In this document: positions 46,328-53,369 of the stretch, in pieces
Numbering within the stretch: the stretch's first letter is position 1
How the letters are laid out: every line of letters begins with the position of its first letter
Virus record (IMG/VR): IMGVR_UViG_3300025237_000002
Location: 46,536 to 110,535 of that record
Strand: one strand, 5' to 3'
From: a virus
DNA: 64,000 bases
Notes under the pieces: model-generated
The model's input: the letters and a program-made list of their open reading frames with translations, nothing else
Told to the model about the DNA's origin: nothing
Database searches by the model: none
Program-made: the position numbers and the translations under genes

Positions 46328-46546
46328 ATGAAAGAGCTACAACTAGAGGTGAGGTTATCAATGCATGGTGAGTATGAAAATACCCTAACTGTTTGCATTG
46401 AGATTCCAAAAGATACAGCTGACGAAAATGAGATGGCTGTTATGATGAAGGAGCTTAATGTCGAGATGGCAGATATGTATGACGATTATGAAGAGTGGGA
46501 AGATGGTAACATCTCTTGGACTCTTGAAAATTGGGAAGAACTTTAA
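46328..46546 (+). CDS. Small acidic protein, 72 aa
   Basis: Begins MKELQLEVRLSMHGEYENTLTV, ends with an acidic DYEEWEDGNISWTLENWEEL. Beta sheet plus helix; unrecognised. Confidence 0.62.
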   Translation: MKELQLEVRLSMHGEYENTLTVCIEIPKDTADENEMAVMMKELNVEMADMYDDYEEWEDGNISWTLENWEEL

Positions 46547-46575
46547 AATTGAATATTAACTTTAAATTATATAAA

Positions 46576-47190
46576 ATGAAAAACTTTTTAATGATTGCAG
46601 TATTATTATTTACAACAGCTATGATGGCTGAGGTCAAACTACCAGAAATTCGTGAAGTGTTAAAACACGTTGAAACAAACTACAATCCTGATGTGATTGG
46701 AGACAATGGAACTTCATTTGGGATACTTCAAATTAGACAGATTGCCATTGATGACGTGAATCAGAAATGCGGTACTAGTTATTCACATGAAGATGCCTTC
46801 GATGTCACTTGTTCTGAGGAAATATTCGATTTATATGTTACAATCTGGAGTGATAAGCTGGAGATTAGACATGGACGGGAGGCAACAGTTGAAGATATTG
46901 TTAGAATCTGGAATGGCGGCCCGAGAGGTTATCAGAAGAATTCAACTAAACATTATTATAATAAATTCATTAATTATTCGTATCTTTGTAATATGGCAAC
47001 TAAATCTGATAATCGAAAATGCTTCGTTGGAGGCAAACTAGGAATCGTTACTAAACGTTATACCCACACGGTGGATGTCTTCCTATTCAAATCTAAACGC
47101 ACAATGTATGGCGTTCATAAGAAATATGTGAAGATGCTTCCAGTTGATTTACCTCTAGTAACGAATCAATTCACCATTCAGTTTGGGTAA
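46576..47190 (+). CDS. Secreted lysozyme-like / lytic transglycosylase protein
   Basis: Start at ATG 46576. Signal peptide MKNFLMIAVLLFTTAMMA (1-18) indicates export. The domain follows the SLT/lysozyme pattern: HVETNYNPDVIGDNGTSFGILQI (31-53) with catalytic-type Glu33, then VEDIVRIWNGGPRGYQKNSTKHYYNKF late in the domain. Lytic transglycosylases cut the peptidoglycan glycan chain. In phages such proteins act in lysis or entry; a Sec signal fits lysis or envelope remodelling. 204 residues, a single domain with a basic C-terminal extension. Confidence 0.8.
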   Translation: MKNFLMIAVLLFTTAMMAEVKLPEIREVLKHVETNYNPDVIGDNGTSFGILQIRQIAIDDVNQKCGTSYSHEDAFDVTCSEEIFDLYVTIWSDKLEIRHGREATVEDIVRIWNGGPRGYQKNSTKHYYNKFINYSYLCNMATKSDNRKCFVGGKLGIVTKRYTHTVDVFLFKSKRTMYGVHKKYVKMLPVDLPLVTNQFTIQFG

Positions 47191-47383
47191 TTATAAGCGA
47201 GATACTGTCATCTATAAATTCAAGCACGAGATTCTATTGAACCGTGAGTTGAAAGAGTTCCAACGAATTCTCTTATGGAGGGCTTATCTCTTGACATTAC
47301 TTAGTATTAAGAAGCTTACAAAACACCAAGCCAACACTTGGAAATATCCAAAGGAATTAACTAACTTAAATAAGACAAAATAA
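47183..47383 (+). CDS. Possible basic protein, 66 aa (TTG start)
   Basis: No ATG is available; TTG at 47183 overlaps the lysozyme stop. Basic helical sequence (YKFKHEILLNRELKEFQRILLW). It fills the gap up to 47387 but could be a remnant. Confidence 0.4.
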   Translation: MGNYKRDTVIYKFKHEILLNRELKEFQRILLWRAYLLTLLSIKKLTKHQANTWKYPKELTNLNKTK

Positions 47384-47386
47384 TAT

Positions 47387-47593
47387 ATGGCTCACAAACC
47401 ACACACATCAGCAGAAATCAATCAGAATCATATCGAGAGAACTCTCAAGAAATTAGAGAAGGGTCAAATAACAGTTCAGGAATGTAACTTGAATAAAAGA
47501 TTTGACCGACTCAAGAAAGATAGTGAACCTTGGTACGATGAGTTGTATGGAAAGTATGTGGCAATTGTTCGAAAGAAGTCAATGGCATACTAA
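47387..47593 (+). CDS. Small basic protein, 68 aa
   Basis: MAHKPHTSAEINQNHIERTLKKLEKGQITVQECNL; helical, basic. Last plus-strand gene before the strand switch. Confidence 0.63.
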   Translation: MAHKPHTSAEINQNHIERTLKKLEKGQITVQECNLNKRFDRLKKDSEPWYDELYGKYVAIVRKKSMAY

Positions 47594-47613
47594 GTTAGGA
47601 AAACATAAGATAT

Positions 47614-47646
47614 AAAAAAAGCCTCTAAATTATTAGAGGCTTTTTT
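47614..47646. terminator. Bidirectional terminator at the strand switch
   Basis: GCCTCTAA (47621-47628) pairs with TTAGAGGC (47633-47640), flanked by seven A and six T, so it can end transcripts from both sides. Confidence 0.9.
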
Positions 47647-47649
47647 CGT

Positions 47650-47661
47650 ACACAATTGTGT
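47650..47661. repeat. ACAC-AATT-GTGT palindrome
   Basis: Perfect palindrome preceded by CGT, between the terminator and the end of the minus gene at 47666. Confidence 0.78.
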
Positions 47662-47665
47662 TTGG

Positions 47666-48172
47666 CTAGAACTTATAACCCGCTAGGTTAGTGTTTAAAA
47701 CCTTACCACCTTCCCGAACAATCTTGTCCAATGAGGTTTGAAGTTTCAATTGACCTTGAGGTAATTTCTTCATCTTAGCAATTGACATATTCCAACTAAG
47801 AATACGTTTCTTACCATCAGACGCTTGAAAGTAAATTCCTTTGTTGGAGTTCTTGGTAGTGTCTTTCTTTTCCAACCACACTTGAAATAACTCATCTACC
47901 TGAACCTCTAAGTCAGACTCAATAATAAAAGGTTCTCCATTTGAACCTTTGGTTAAACCCGTGTTGATACTTGGTAATGATTTAGCATAAGCTTCAGCTT
48001 CAGCTAATTGACTTCTCATTCCCTCATGAGGCATAATATGAGTGCAACCACCATGACCATCATTTTTTGCATAACCCATTTTCTTGCCGTTGAAATAAAC
48101 ATCAGCAGTAAATGCATTGGTCTCTTCAGACATTTGTTCTGAAAAGTAAACTTTCTTCAATTGTAATTTCAT
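47666..48172 (-). CDS. Hypothetical protein, 168 aa
   Basis: Begins MKLQLKKVYFSEQMSEETNAFTADVYFNGKKMGYAKNDGHGG, a beta sheet with an NDGHGG loop followed by helices; this pattern occurs in conserved phage and mobile-element proteins of unknown role. The C-terminal KLPQGQLKLQTSLDKIV echoes KLPQGQLDPKSYKDV in the methylase at 56782. First gene left of the strand switch. Confidence 0.7.
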   Translation of the reverse strand: MKLQLKKVYFSEQMSEETNAFTADVYFNGKKMGYAKNDGHGGCTHIMPHEGMRSQLAEAEAYAKSLPSINTGLTKGSNGEPFIIESDLEVQVDELFQVWLEKKDTTKNSNKGIYFQASDGKKRILSWNMSIAKMKKLPQGQLKLQTSLDKIVREGGKVLNTNLAGYKF

Positions 48173-48200
48173 ATAAAGTTATTTTAGATTAAACATAATG

Positions 48201-48232
48201 CAAATATACAACTTATATTTGATTCTACCAAA
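48201..48232 (-). promoter_or_regulatory. Promoter, Bacteroidota type
   Basis: Minus strand TTTG (48229-48232), 20 bases, TATATTTG (48201-48208). It starts at the T-tract of the terminator at 48234. Confidence 0.87.
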
Positions 48233-48233
48233 T

Positions 48234-48263
48234 AAAAAAAGCCACCTGAATTAACAGGTAGCT
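48234..48263 (-). terminator. Intrinsic terminator of RNA E
   Basis: Minus strand AGCTACCTG-TTAATT-CAGGTGGCT (9 bp, one G-U) followed by seven T. Confidence 0.87.
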
Positions 48264-48523
48264 TTTAATCGCAATGCTCGTATTTTTGAAGTGCATACAT
48301 TCACTAACGGTACACTTTTAATCGCAATGCTCGTATTTTTGAAGTGCATACATTCACTAACGGTACACTTTATATTGGTAGCCTTGTTTATCCCTTCTAT
48401 CCACAGTCTACTATTCTAACTATCGAGGTCTTTCACTCTGTCAAACAGGTTAGTGTATAACTGCTCAGTGGTTCTGGAATTGCTTAGTCCGTCTTCTCAG
48501 ATTTTACAACGGATACTACAGCG
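48240..48523 (-). ncRNA. Small RNA family member E (long form)
   Basis: A roughly 280-nt minus transcript with its own promoter (48524) and terminator (48234), and no frame. It contains GTAGT, GAAGACGGAC and GTTAGAATAGTAGACT in the same order as GTAGTG, GACGGGC and GTTAGAAGAGTAGACT of the shorter RNAs at 38.3, 49.7 and 52.6 kb, with a longer insertion in the middle. The 3' part consists of the 53-bp duplication. Confidence 0.65.
48262..48367 (-). repeat. 53-bp perfect tandem duplication
   Basis: Copies at 48262-48314 and 48315-48367, each starting CTTTTAATCGCAATGCTCGT and ending ACTAACGGTACA on the plus strand. It lies in the 3' part of RNA E. Confidence 0.95.
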
Positions 48524-48555
48524 TAAAGATACTACATTATATCCAGATAAACAAG
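48524..48555 (-). promoter_or_regulatory. Promoter of RNA E
   Basis: Minus strand CTTG (48552-48555), 20 bases, TATCTTTA (48524-48531). Confidence 0.7.
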
Positions 48556-48594
48556 TTTGAATGGATTTACTTTTGCCATCTTGTTTTGTTTAAA

Positions 48595-49176
48595 TTAAGT
48601 TATCTCCGTACACTTTTGTGTTAGGGCTTGGTCGATAACGCTTTTAGCTTCAGCTATCATATCTTCTTGCCCATCGTCCCCATAATATCCCCAGCAACTA
48701 TCAATATCTTCACCGTCTTTGGTTATGTTATATCCATACACCTCACCACAAAGGTAAGAGTCATATAGTTTCACATTGCTAATCAAATCTTCTAGAATAG
48801 TCTTTCCAGCCGCTTTTTCATAACCCTTAACGGATTTATATCCCCATTCTTTAAGGCACGCTTTATTGACAAATACGAAGCCAATTTGCCCACTATCCCA
48901 ACGACAAGAATATCCAATAGTATTAATAGTAATACCACTATGGTCGTACATATAAACTGGTAAGACTGCAAGTGCTTTATACTTTTTAATAAGAGCTTCT
49001 TTGAATTCATCCCAACTGTTATAGTCATCGGCAGATAAGTCAGTATCGTTTTGCAAAGAGTATCTACTATGTGATAAAGCGTATAATGCGTTACCGTCAT
49101 ATTCTGCAATAGGGTTTTCAGGATTTAAGTCCTGTTCGATTTTAATCTCGTAACCTTTGTAATTGATTGTATCCAT
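48595..49176 (-). CDS. Conserved hypothetical protein, 193 aa
   Basis: Carries the YMYDHSGITINTIGYSCRWDSGQIGFVFV block (about 94-122), a signature I associate with conserved phage and conjugative-element proteins of unknown function. Ends with a helical AEAKSVIDQAL. The ACAC-TTTT-GTGT site at 48610 lies in its last codons. Confidence 0.75.
   Translation of the reverse strand: MDTINYKGYEIKIEQDLNPENPIAEYDGNALYALSHSRYSLQNDTDLSADDYNSWDEFKEALIKKYKALAVLPVYMYDHSGITINTIGYSCRWDSGQIGFVFVNKACLKEWGYKSVKGYEKAAGKTILEDLISNVKLYDSYLCGEVYGYNITKDGEDIDSCWGYYGDDGQEDMIAEAKSVIDQALTQKCTEIT
48610..48621. repeat. ACAC-TTTT-GTGT site inside a gene end
   Basis: CGTACACTTTTGTGTT, same extended form as 37668; encodes QKC near the C-terminus of the 48595 gene. 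Confidence 0.75.
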
Positions 49177-49196
49177 GATTTGATTTGTTTGTTTGA

Positions 49197-49228
49197 CAAA
49201 GATAGTGTTAATAATTCAAACTACCAAA
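49197..49228 (-). promoter_or_regulatory. Promoter, Bacteroidota type
   Basis: Minus strand TTTG (49225-49228), 20 bases, TATCTTTG (49197-49204). Confidence 0.85.
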
Positions 49229-49630
49229 TTAATTGCTATAAATTGCAAATATCATTGGTTGTATCTTCTTACCATAATCGGTATACATTATACCATAATG
49301 ATACAAAAATCCGTCAATTTCAAAACTATCTACCTCATTATCTCCTAAATGACCGTCAAAAAGCCATTTTAAAGCCGTTTTCTCGTCATTTGCACCATAA
49401 CCGATAGTATCTTGTACCAATTCCTTAAAAGCTACCTCAGATTTAAGTGCATGAAGCTCTTCTCTCTTCATATTCTCCATGCTAATAGCGTGAACATCGT
49501 CAATTTCAGCATTAATATCTGCAATGCTCATAGCATCATAGTTATAAACCGTTCTAGGTCTATGTCCATATGCGTCCTTGTAAATGTCACTTAACATTGA
49601 TATTGCCTCGCTTTTTTCAGTAGTTATCAT
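49229..49630 (-). CDS. Hypothetical protein, 133 aa
   Basis: Start at ATG 49630 (MITTEKSEAISMLSDIY); any longer frame only translates the promoter leader. Helical N-terminus, then VQDTIGYGANDEKTALKWLFDGHLGDNEV and a beta hairpin. Not recognised. Confidence 0.65.
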   Translation of the reverse strand: MITTEKSEAISMLSDIYKDAYGHRPRTVYNYDAMSIADINAEIDDVHAISMENMKREELHALKSEVAFKELVQDTIGYGANDEKTALKWLFDGHLGDNEVDSFEIDGFLYHYGIMYTDYGKKIQPMIFAIYSN

Positions 49631-49652
49631 AATGTGATTGTTTTGTTCAATA

Positions 49653-49684
49653 CAAAGATACAACTTATATTCCACACTGCCAAA
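49653..49684 (-). promoter_or_regulatory. Promoter, Bacteroidota type
   Basis: Minus strand TTTG (49681-49684), 20 bases, TATCTTTG (49653-49660). Confidence 0.87.
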
Positions 49685-49720
49685 CTTATTTTAGATAAAT
49701 TAAAAGTATTTGAAATTTAA

Positions 49721-49774
49721 GTTTGTTGTAGGTTGGAGTCTACTCTTCCACCTAAGTGCGCCCGTCTTCCACTA
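49721..49774 (-). ncRNA. Small RNA family member C
   Basis: Minus strand GTAGTGGAAGACGGGC, hairpin CAC-TTAG-GTG, then GAAGAGTAGACTCC. Shortest member; no frame. Promoter at 49775. Confidence 0.6.
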
Positions 49775-49806
49775 CAAAGATAAGGAAAATAAATAACCCC
49801 ACCTAA
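49775..49806 (-). promoter_or_regulatory. Promoter of RNA C, fused to a terminator
   Basis: Minus strand TTAG (49803-49806), 20 bases, TATCTTTG (49775-49782). The TTAG is in the hairpin loop of the terminator at 49795-49819. Confidence 0.82.
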
Positions 49807-49819
49807 TTAAAGTGAGGTT
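49795..49819 (-). terminator. Terminator of the 49832 gene, fused to promoter
   Basis: Minus strand AACCTCAC pairs with GTGGGGTT (one G-U), followed by ATTTATTTT. Confidence 0.7.
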
Positions 49820-49831
49820 ATTTTAGATAAA

Positions 49832-50089
49832 TTAAGATTTAAAGAATACAACCCACTCTTCACGAATTAGATTAGCATCTAATTCACCTTCCATGTAAAC
49901 AGCTTTGGTTCTCCAAGGCTTTTTGTTTTGGGTTACTGTTATGTGTGCGTGTTCTTCAGGGTTTTGGTAATCGAAGCTCATCTCGAACTCTTCAGTTCTT
50001 AGACAAGTTGAGGTTTCTTTACCGTCCTTCTGGATTAACATTCCTAGCTCTCTTGCCACCTCTTGTACTTTTGCATCGTTTGGTCTCAT
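49832..50089 (-). CDS. Hypothetical protein, 85 aa
   Basis: Start at ATG 50089 (MRPNDAKVQEVARELGML). Helix then beta sheet (STCLRTEEFEMSFDYQNPEEHAHITVTQN). Unrecognised. Confidence 0.65.
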   Translation of the reverse strand: MRPNDAKVQEVARELGMLIQKDGKETSTCLRTEEFEMSFDYQNPEEHAHITVTQNKKPWRTKAVYMEGELDANLIREEWVVFFKS

Positions 50090-50112
50090 GTGATTGTTTG
50101 TTTTGTTCCCTA

Positions 50113-50144
50113 CAAAGATAATACTTTTAATTGTAACTACCAAA
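50113..50144 (-). promoter_or_regulatory. Promoter, Bacteroidota type
   Basis: Minus strand TTTG (50141-50144), 20 bases, TATCTTTG (50113-50120). Confidence 0.87.
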
Positions 50145-50179
50145 CTTATTCTAGATAAATTAAGATTTAAATATTAAGC

Positions 50180-50215
50180 AAAAAAAAAGCTCCTATTTTC
50201 TAGGAGCTTTTTTTT
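50180..50215 (-). terminator. Strong terminator of the 50232 gene
   Basis: AGCTCCTA (50188-50195) pairs with TAGGAGCT (50201-50208), flanked by long A and T runs; works on the minus strand. Confidence 0.92.
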
Positions 50216-50231
50216 ATATATGATATAGTGT

Positions 50232-51209
50232 TTAAGCTATTCTCTTTAGTAAAGCAAATACCATTGAACTACCATCGTTGTAAGAAACGTACTCAACAAG
50301 TTTGTACGAATTACCTAACATTGAAAGTAATTTGATTTTAGTACCACCTAATACACTAGGTACGGTATCACAATTCATTTCTTCAATTACACTCTTATGA
50401 AAGTCGATTGTAGTTTGATTTTTTGTGTTCGCTTCACGACAACAAAACGTTAAACCGATTAAACCATTAACTTTTACGCTATTATTAACTAATAGGTTTC
50501 TCACTTCATTTTCATACGTTGGAAACGTTCCACAATAGTCTAAAAATGCGTGACTGAATGTATTAGGTTTACATACATTTAAAATGTCACTAGACTCACC
50601 TAAATTAGCCGACATAACTAAATTGTTTTTAGCTATTGTTTGTGCCAATTTTAAGAATACATCTTTGTTATGTTCACAAGCTACATAATGGAAGTTATTA
50701 TCAACTTGAAGGTTAGTTTGAATCTCGAATGCACAAGAATCACTAGGTAATACAAAGAATTTACCACTTTTAACAGTAGACTTACTTACTTTGTTTACAA
50801 ACAAGTCTCTTACTTGCTCTTTGTTTGCACCATCAAAAGTTACCTCTTTAGGTGTAATAGCATCGATTTTAGCTTGTTTCTTAGCTTGTAGCACCTCTGC
50901 ATACATTGTTGAGTAGTTTCTGATTAAATACTCGTTAATAAGGTGTGCAACATCGAATTTTACCGTTTTACTATTAACATACTTGTTAAGATTATAAACC
51001 GATACTCCAATTTCTTTTGCAATTTCTTTTGGATTGACTCCTTTAAGTTTCAAATAAAACCCTACATACTTTCGTCTAGTGTTTATCTGAATTTTAAAAG
51101 CACCATACGTTTGTGGATTTTTGAAAGTCGTACCATTTACACAATCAATTGCTAAGGTTGGGTTGTGGATTAGTTGTCTCTCAACTTCTACTTTTACTTC
51201 GTTATTCAT
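50232..51209 (-). CDS. HTH protein with methyltransferase-like C-terminal domain, 325 aa
   Basis: GVNPKEIAKEIGVSVYNLNKYV (57-78) is a helix-turn-helix. The C-terminal two-thirds look like a Rossmann methyltransferase fold: FHYVACEHNKDVFLKLAQTI resembles the strand-2 acidic motif, and HAFLDYCGTF (220-229) resembles the catalytic D-P/Y-x-G-type motif IV. No clear GxGxG SAM loop is seen, so activity is doubtful. It could be a DNA-binding regulator using a dead methylase fold, or a modification enzyme. It is the largest gene of the minus arm with a -7-only-type promoter and a strong terminator. Confidence 0.6.
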   Translation of the reverse strand: MNNEVKVEVERQLIHNPTLAIDCVNGTTFKNPQTYGAFKIQINTRRKYVGFYLKLKGVNPKEIAKEIGVSVYNLNKYVNSKTVKFDVAHLINEYLIRNYSTMYAEVLQAKKQAKIDAITPKEVTFDGANKEQVRDLFVNKVSKSTVKSGKFFVLPSDSCAFEIQTNLQVDNNFHYVACEHNKDVFLKLAQTIAKNNLVMSANLGESSDILNVCKPNTFSHAFLDYCGTFPTYENEVRNLLVNNSVKVNGLIGLTFCCREANTKNQTTIDFHKSVIEEMNCDTVPSVLGGTKIKLLSMLGNSYKLVEYVSYNDGSSMVFALLKRIA

Positions 51210-51231
51210 TTTGTTTGTTATTTAATTTGTG

Positions 51232-51263
51232 TAAATATAAGAAAACTTTTGACTTGACCTAAT
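51232..51263 (-). promoter_or_regulatory. Promoter, variant spacing
   Basis: Minus strand TTAG (51259-51262), 19 bases, TATATTTA (51232-51239). Both spacing and -7 depart from consensus, so it is probably weaker or regulated. Confidence 0.6.
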
Positions 51264-51266
51264 TTA

Positions 51267-52007
51267 TTAGGTTATTTTTAAACTATTCTTTAAACATGTG
51301 TCTAATTCAATAGCTAATTGTTTTTCATCTTCACTAAATTTCATCTTCTTTTCTTGACGTACAATGAAAGGTCGTACTAAATCATGATTGTATTTGTCGT
51401 TTCTCATGAATTTAATGATAGCACGTCTACAAAATGCTTTTGTTGGTAAGTAGTCTTTTAAATCTACGATTTGATTAATGATGGTATCTGACTTGGCTTC
51501 ATCAATAAATTTAAGTTTACCTTTTCGAAAATCTACCATTTTACCTTGACCTGTATAACACATAACCAAAGGTGAAATTTGTATTCCTGTTTCCTCTTGG
51601 ATAGCTTTTAATCTAACATATTCTCTAATTTTTAAAGTTGACCATATGTGAATGAATTGGTTTGTTCCCCAACCTTTAGCACTATTATTCACATCTGCAA
51701 TAAATTCAGCTAATTCTATTTCAGAATCAACTTCAACAACTCTAAATTCAATTGCAAGTCCTAATTGTACTGCGGCCGTAAAACGGTGTTGACCATCTAA
51801 AAGATAGTAATGTTTTTGACCATCATCATCGAAGATGTCAGTCAATATAACAATTAACGTTGAAATAAATCCACGCTCCTTCATTGACTCTTTTAACGTG
51901 TTAACGTGAGTTTGTTTGATATCTCGATTAAAATCAAATGTTTTAAAAAGTTTGTAGTCAGTACTTGAGAAAATGTTTGTTACTAATTTAAAAACTGGCT
52001 TATTCAT
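51267..52007 (-). CDS. ParB/Srx-fold nuclease-like protein, 246 aa
   Basis: Start at ATG 52007 (MNKPVFKLVTNIF). YYLLDGQHRFTAAVQLGLAIEFRVV (68-92) is the ParB/Srx core with the DGQHR motif, which binds CTP or phosphate in ParB proteins; upstream DIKQTHVNTLKESMKERG is the usual helix before it. The rest is helical without a clear HTH. Related DGQHR/ParB proteins act in partition, regulation or as nucleases. It lies next to the HTH-methyltransferase-like gene. Confidence 0.78.
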   Translation of the reverse strand: MNKPVFKLVTNIFSSTDYKLFKTFDFNRDIKQTHVNTLKESMKERGFISTLIVILTDIFDDDGQKHYYLLDGQHRFTAAVQLGLAIEFRVVEVDSEIELAEFIADVNNSAKGWGTNQFIHIWSTLKIREYVRLKAIQEETGIQISPLVMCYTGQGKMVDFRKGKLKFIDEAKSDTIINQIVDLKDYLPTKAFCRRAIIKFMRNDKYNHDLVRPFIVRQEKKMKFSEDEKQLAIELDTCLKNSLKIT

Positions 52008-52036
52008 AATATGATTATTTGTTTTGTTTGTTGGTA

Positions 52037-52068
52037 CAAAGATAAGGTAAAAAAATGAACCCACCTAA
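52037..52068 (-). promoter_or_regulatory. Promoter fused to a terminator
   Basis: Minus strand TTAG (52065-52068) within the hairpin at 52058-52081; 20 bases, TATCTTTG (52037-52044). Confidence 0.85.
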
Positions 52069-52081
52069 TAAAAGGTGGGTT
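52049..52081 (-). terminator. Terminator fused to promoter
   Basis: Minus strand AACCCACC pairs with GGTGGGTT (8 bp), followed by CATTTTTTT. Confidence 0.85.
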
Positions 52082-52089
52082 ATTTTAAT

Positions 52090-52479
52090 TTATCCGTAAA
52101 TTACTTCCCCGAATATAACCGATTGAATAATAGCGTCAGCGGTTTCAGCGTCATCTTGCTCGTTTTTCATATCCATTAAAGAATCCATTGGGACTTTATC
52201 CATATTAGATAAAACAAGTTCCAATGTAATTACGTGGTTTTCTTCACTCTCACTATCTTGAATTGTAAATGAGTCACCTTCATTAAGGATTTGAATTAGC
52301 ACGTCTTCATAACATGGCTTCGATGAAAACTTTGGTGTTTGCACGTTAACTCTAGCTTTAGCGTAAATAGCTTCGTCTACGTCAATAGTAAGACCATAGT
52401 GTTGAATGTATCCAAGTCCATTGCATAATGCGTTGTGAAAAAATTCGATTTTCTCTTCGTTTGAAAGTTGTAATGTCAT
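52090..52479 (-). CDS. Hypothetical acidic protein, 129 aa
   Basis: Start at ATG 52479 (MTLQLSNEEKIEFFHNAL). Helical N-terminus with FHNALCNGLGYIQHYGLTIDVD, then strands. The motif EEKIEFFHNALCNG is one I associate with conserved phage proteins. Ends acidic. Confidence 0.65.
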   Translation of the reverse strand: MTLQLSNEEKIEFFHNALCNGLGYIQHYGLTIDVDEAIYAKARVNVQTPKFSSKPCYEDVLIQILNEGDSFTIQDSESEENHVITLELVLSNMDKVPMDSLMDMKNEQDDAETADAIIQSVIFGEVIYG

Positions 52480-52505
52480 AATGTGATTGTTTATTTTGTT
52501 CCTTA

Positions 52506-52537
52506 CAAAGATACAACTTATATTCCATACCACCAAA
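52506..52537 (-). promoter_or_regulatory. Promoter, Bacteroidota type
   Basis: Minus strand TTTG (52534-52537), 20 bases, TATCTTTG (52506-52513). Confidence 0.87.
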
Positions 52538-52566
52538 CTTATTTTAGATAATTTAAATTAATTTCA

Positions 52567-52630
52567 GTATAGGGTTCGGTGGAGTCCACTCTTCCGCTAT
52601 CTTGTAAGATACTCAGCCCGTCAACCACTA
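52567..52630 (-). ncRNA. Small RNA family member D
   Basis: Minus strand GTAGTGGTTGACGGGCTGAG, hairpin TATCTT-AC-AAGATA, then GGAAGAGTGGACTCC and GAACCCTATACT. Closest to member A; the hairpin sequence differs but pairing is kept. Confidence 0.65.
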
Positions 52631-52662
52631 CAAAGATACAACAAAAAAAGAACCCCACCTAA
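52631..52662 (-). promoter_or_regulatory. Promoter of RNA D, fused to terminator
   Basis: Minus strand TTAG (52659-52662) in the 3' arm of a 26-bp palindrome; 20 bases, TATCTTTG (52631-52638). Confidence 0.88.
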
Positions 52663-52676
52663 TATTAGGTGGGGTT
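52643..52676 (-). terminator. Perfect-palindrome terminator fused to promoter
   Basis: The 26 bases 52651-52676 form a perfect palindrome (AACCCCACCTAAT and its complement), followed on the minus strand by CTTTTTTT. Confidence 0.92.
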
Positions 52677-52712
52677 TTATTTAAGATAATTTAAAACCAT
52701 TTACATTAAAGT

Positions 52713-52784
52713 TTATAGTGGGCTATCTCTGTCGATTGTGTTATTCAATTTACTTGAGTGGCTCCACCTTACTTGGCGAGGCAT
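52713..52784 (-). CDS. Possible 23-residue peptide or 3' RNA element
   Basis: ATG at 52784 behind AAAACAAGATAATATTA, a leader-like sequence, opens MPRQVRWSHSSKLNNTIDRD plus three residues. The same bases CCTCGCCAAG recur in the non-coding gap at 56179-56188, so this may be an RNA element rather than a gene. Confidence 0.3.
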   Translation of the reverse strand: MPRQVRWSHSSKLNNTIDRDSPL

Positions 52785-52799
52785 TAATATTATCTTGTT

Positions 52800-53048
52800 T
52801 TATAAGATGTTAACTTCAACCCATCCCTTTTCGGAATGTTCTAACTCTGCTTTGAAACCATCATCTATTAATTCTTTCTCTAATTGAAGACCCGCTTCCC
52901 ATAAACTCTCTTCGGGAATCTCATCGTGTTCGTCATCCCAACACATATCCCCTCGACAAGAATACCATTCATTAGTCTCATCATACTCGAAGGTATGTCC
53001 ATTGATTCGTCTACTACTTGGTAAATCTTCTTTTTTAACTTTTGCCAT
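52800..53048 (-). CDS. Hypothetical acidic protein, 82 aa
   Basis: Contains YDETNEWYSCRGDMCWDDEHDEIPEESLWEAG, an acidic loop with two cysteines, and a helical C-terminus. Promoter 28 bases upstream. Not recognised. Confidence 0.65.
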   Translation of the reverse strand: MAKVKKEDLPSSRRINGHTFEYDETNEWYSCRGDMCWDDEHDEIPEESLWEAGLQLEKELIDDGFKAELEHSEKGWVEVNIL

Positions 53049-53075
53049 AATATGTGATTGTGTTTATGTTCCTTA

Positions 53076-53107
53076 CAAAGATACAACTTTTATTTGGTTT
53101 TACCTAA
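53076..53107 (-). promoter_or_regulatory. Promoter overlapping the upstream gene's stop
   Basis: Minus strand TTAG (53104-53107) includes the TAG stop of the 53104 gene; 20 bases, TATCTTTG (53076-53083). Confidence 0.87.
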
Positions 53108-53343
53108 TTTATTTTAGGATAATGGACTTTTGCTTTTACTTTTAACTTTGCAAGTGCAATTGAGGTTTCAACCACTAACTTTTCATACTCACTAAAGAAG
53201 TCTTGGGAATCTTTGAATGTTCCATGACCTTGACTATGACTTTCTTCTATTCGTGCCATAGAACCTAAGTTCTTAGCCTTAGCTAAGAAATCTCGTTCCA
53301 ATTCGTAAAGGTCTTCATTTATTTCACTGTTATACTCTGCCAT
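53104..53343 (-). CDS. Hypothetical helical protein, 79 aa
   Basis: Helical and charged (MAEYNSEINEDLYELERDFLAK; DFFSEYEKLVVETSIALAKLK). No promoter directly upstream, so read from 53937 with the next gene. Confidence 0.63.
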   Translation of the reverse strand: MAEYNSEINEDLYELERDFLAKAKNLGSMARIEESHSQGHGTFKDSQDFFSEYEKLVVETSIALAKLKVKAKVHYPKIN

Positions 53344-53369
53344 GATATGATTGTTTTATTTAATTTAAG

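Noticed and set aside
46981-46988. TATCTTTG inside the lysozyme-like gene followed by an in-frame ATG
   Set aside because: There is no TTTG/TTAG 20 bases upstream (TATA instead), and it lies in a conserved coding region.
48262-48367. CRISPR-like array from the 53-bp repeats
   Set aside because: Only two units, directly adjacent with no spacer; it is a simple tandem duplication.
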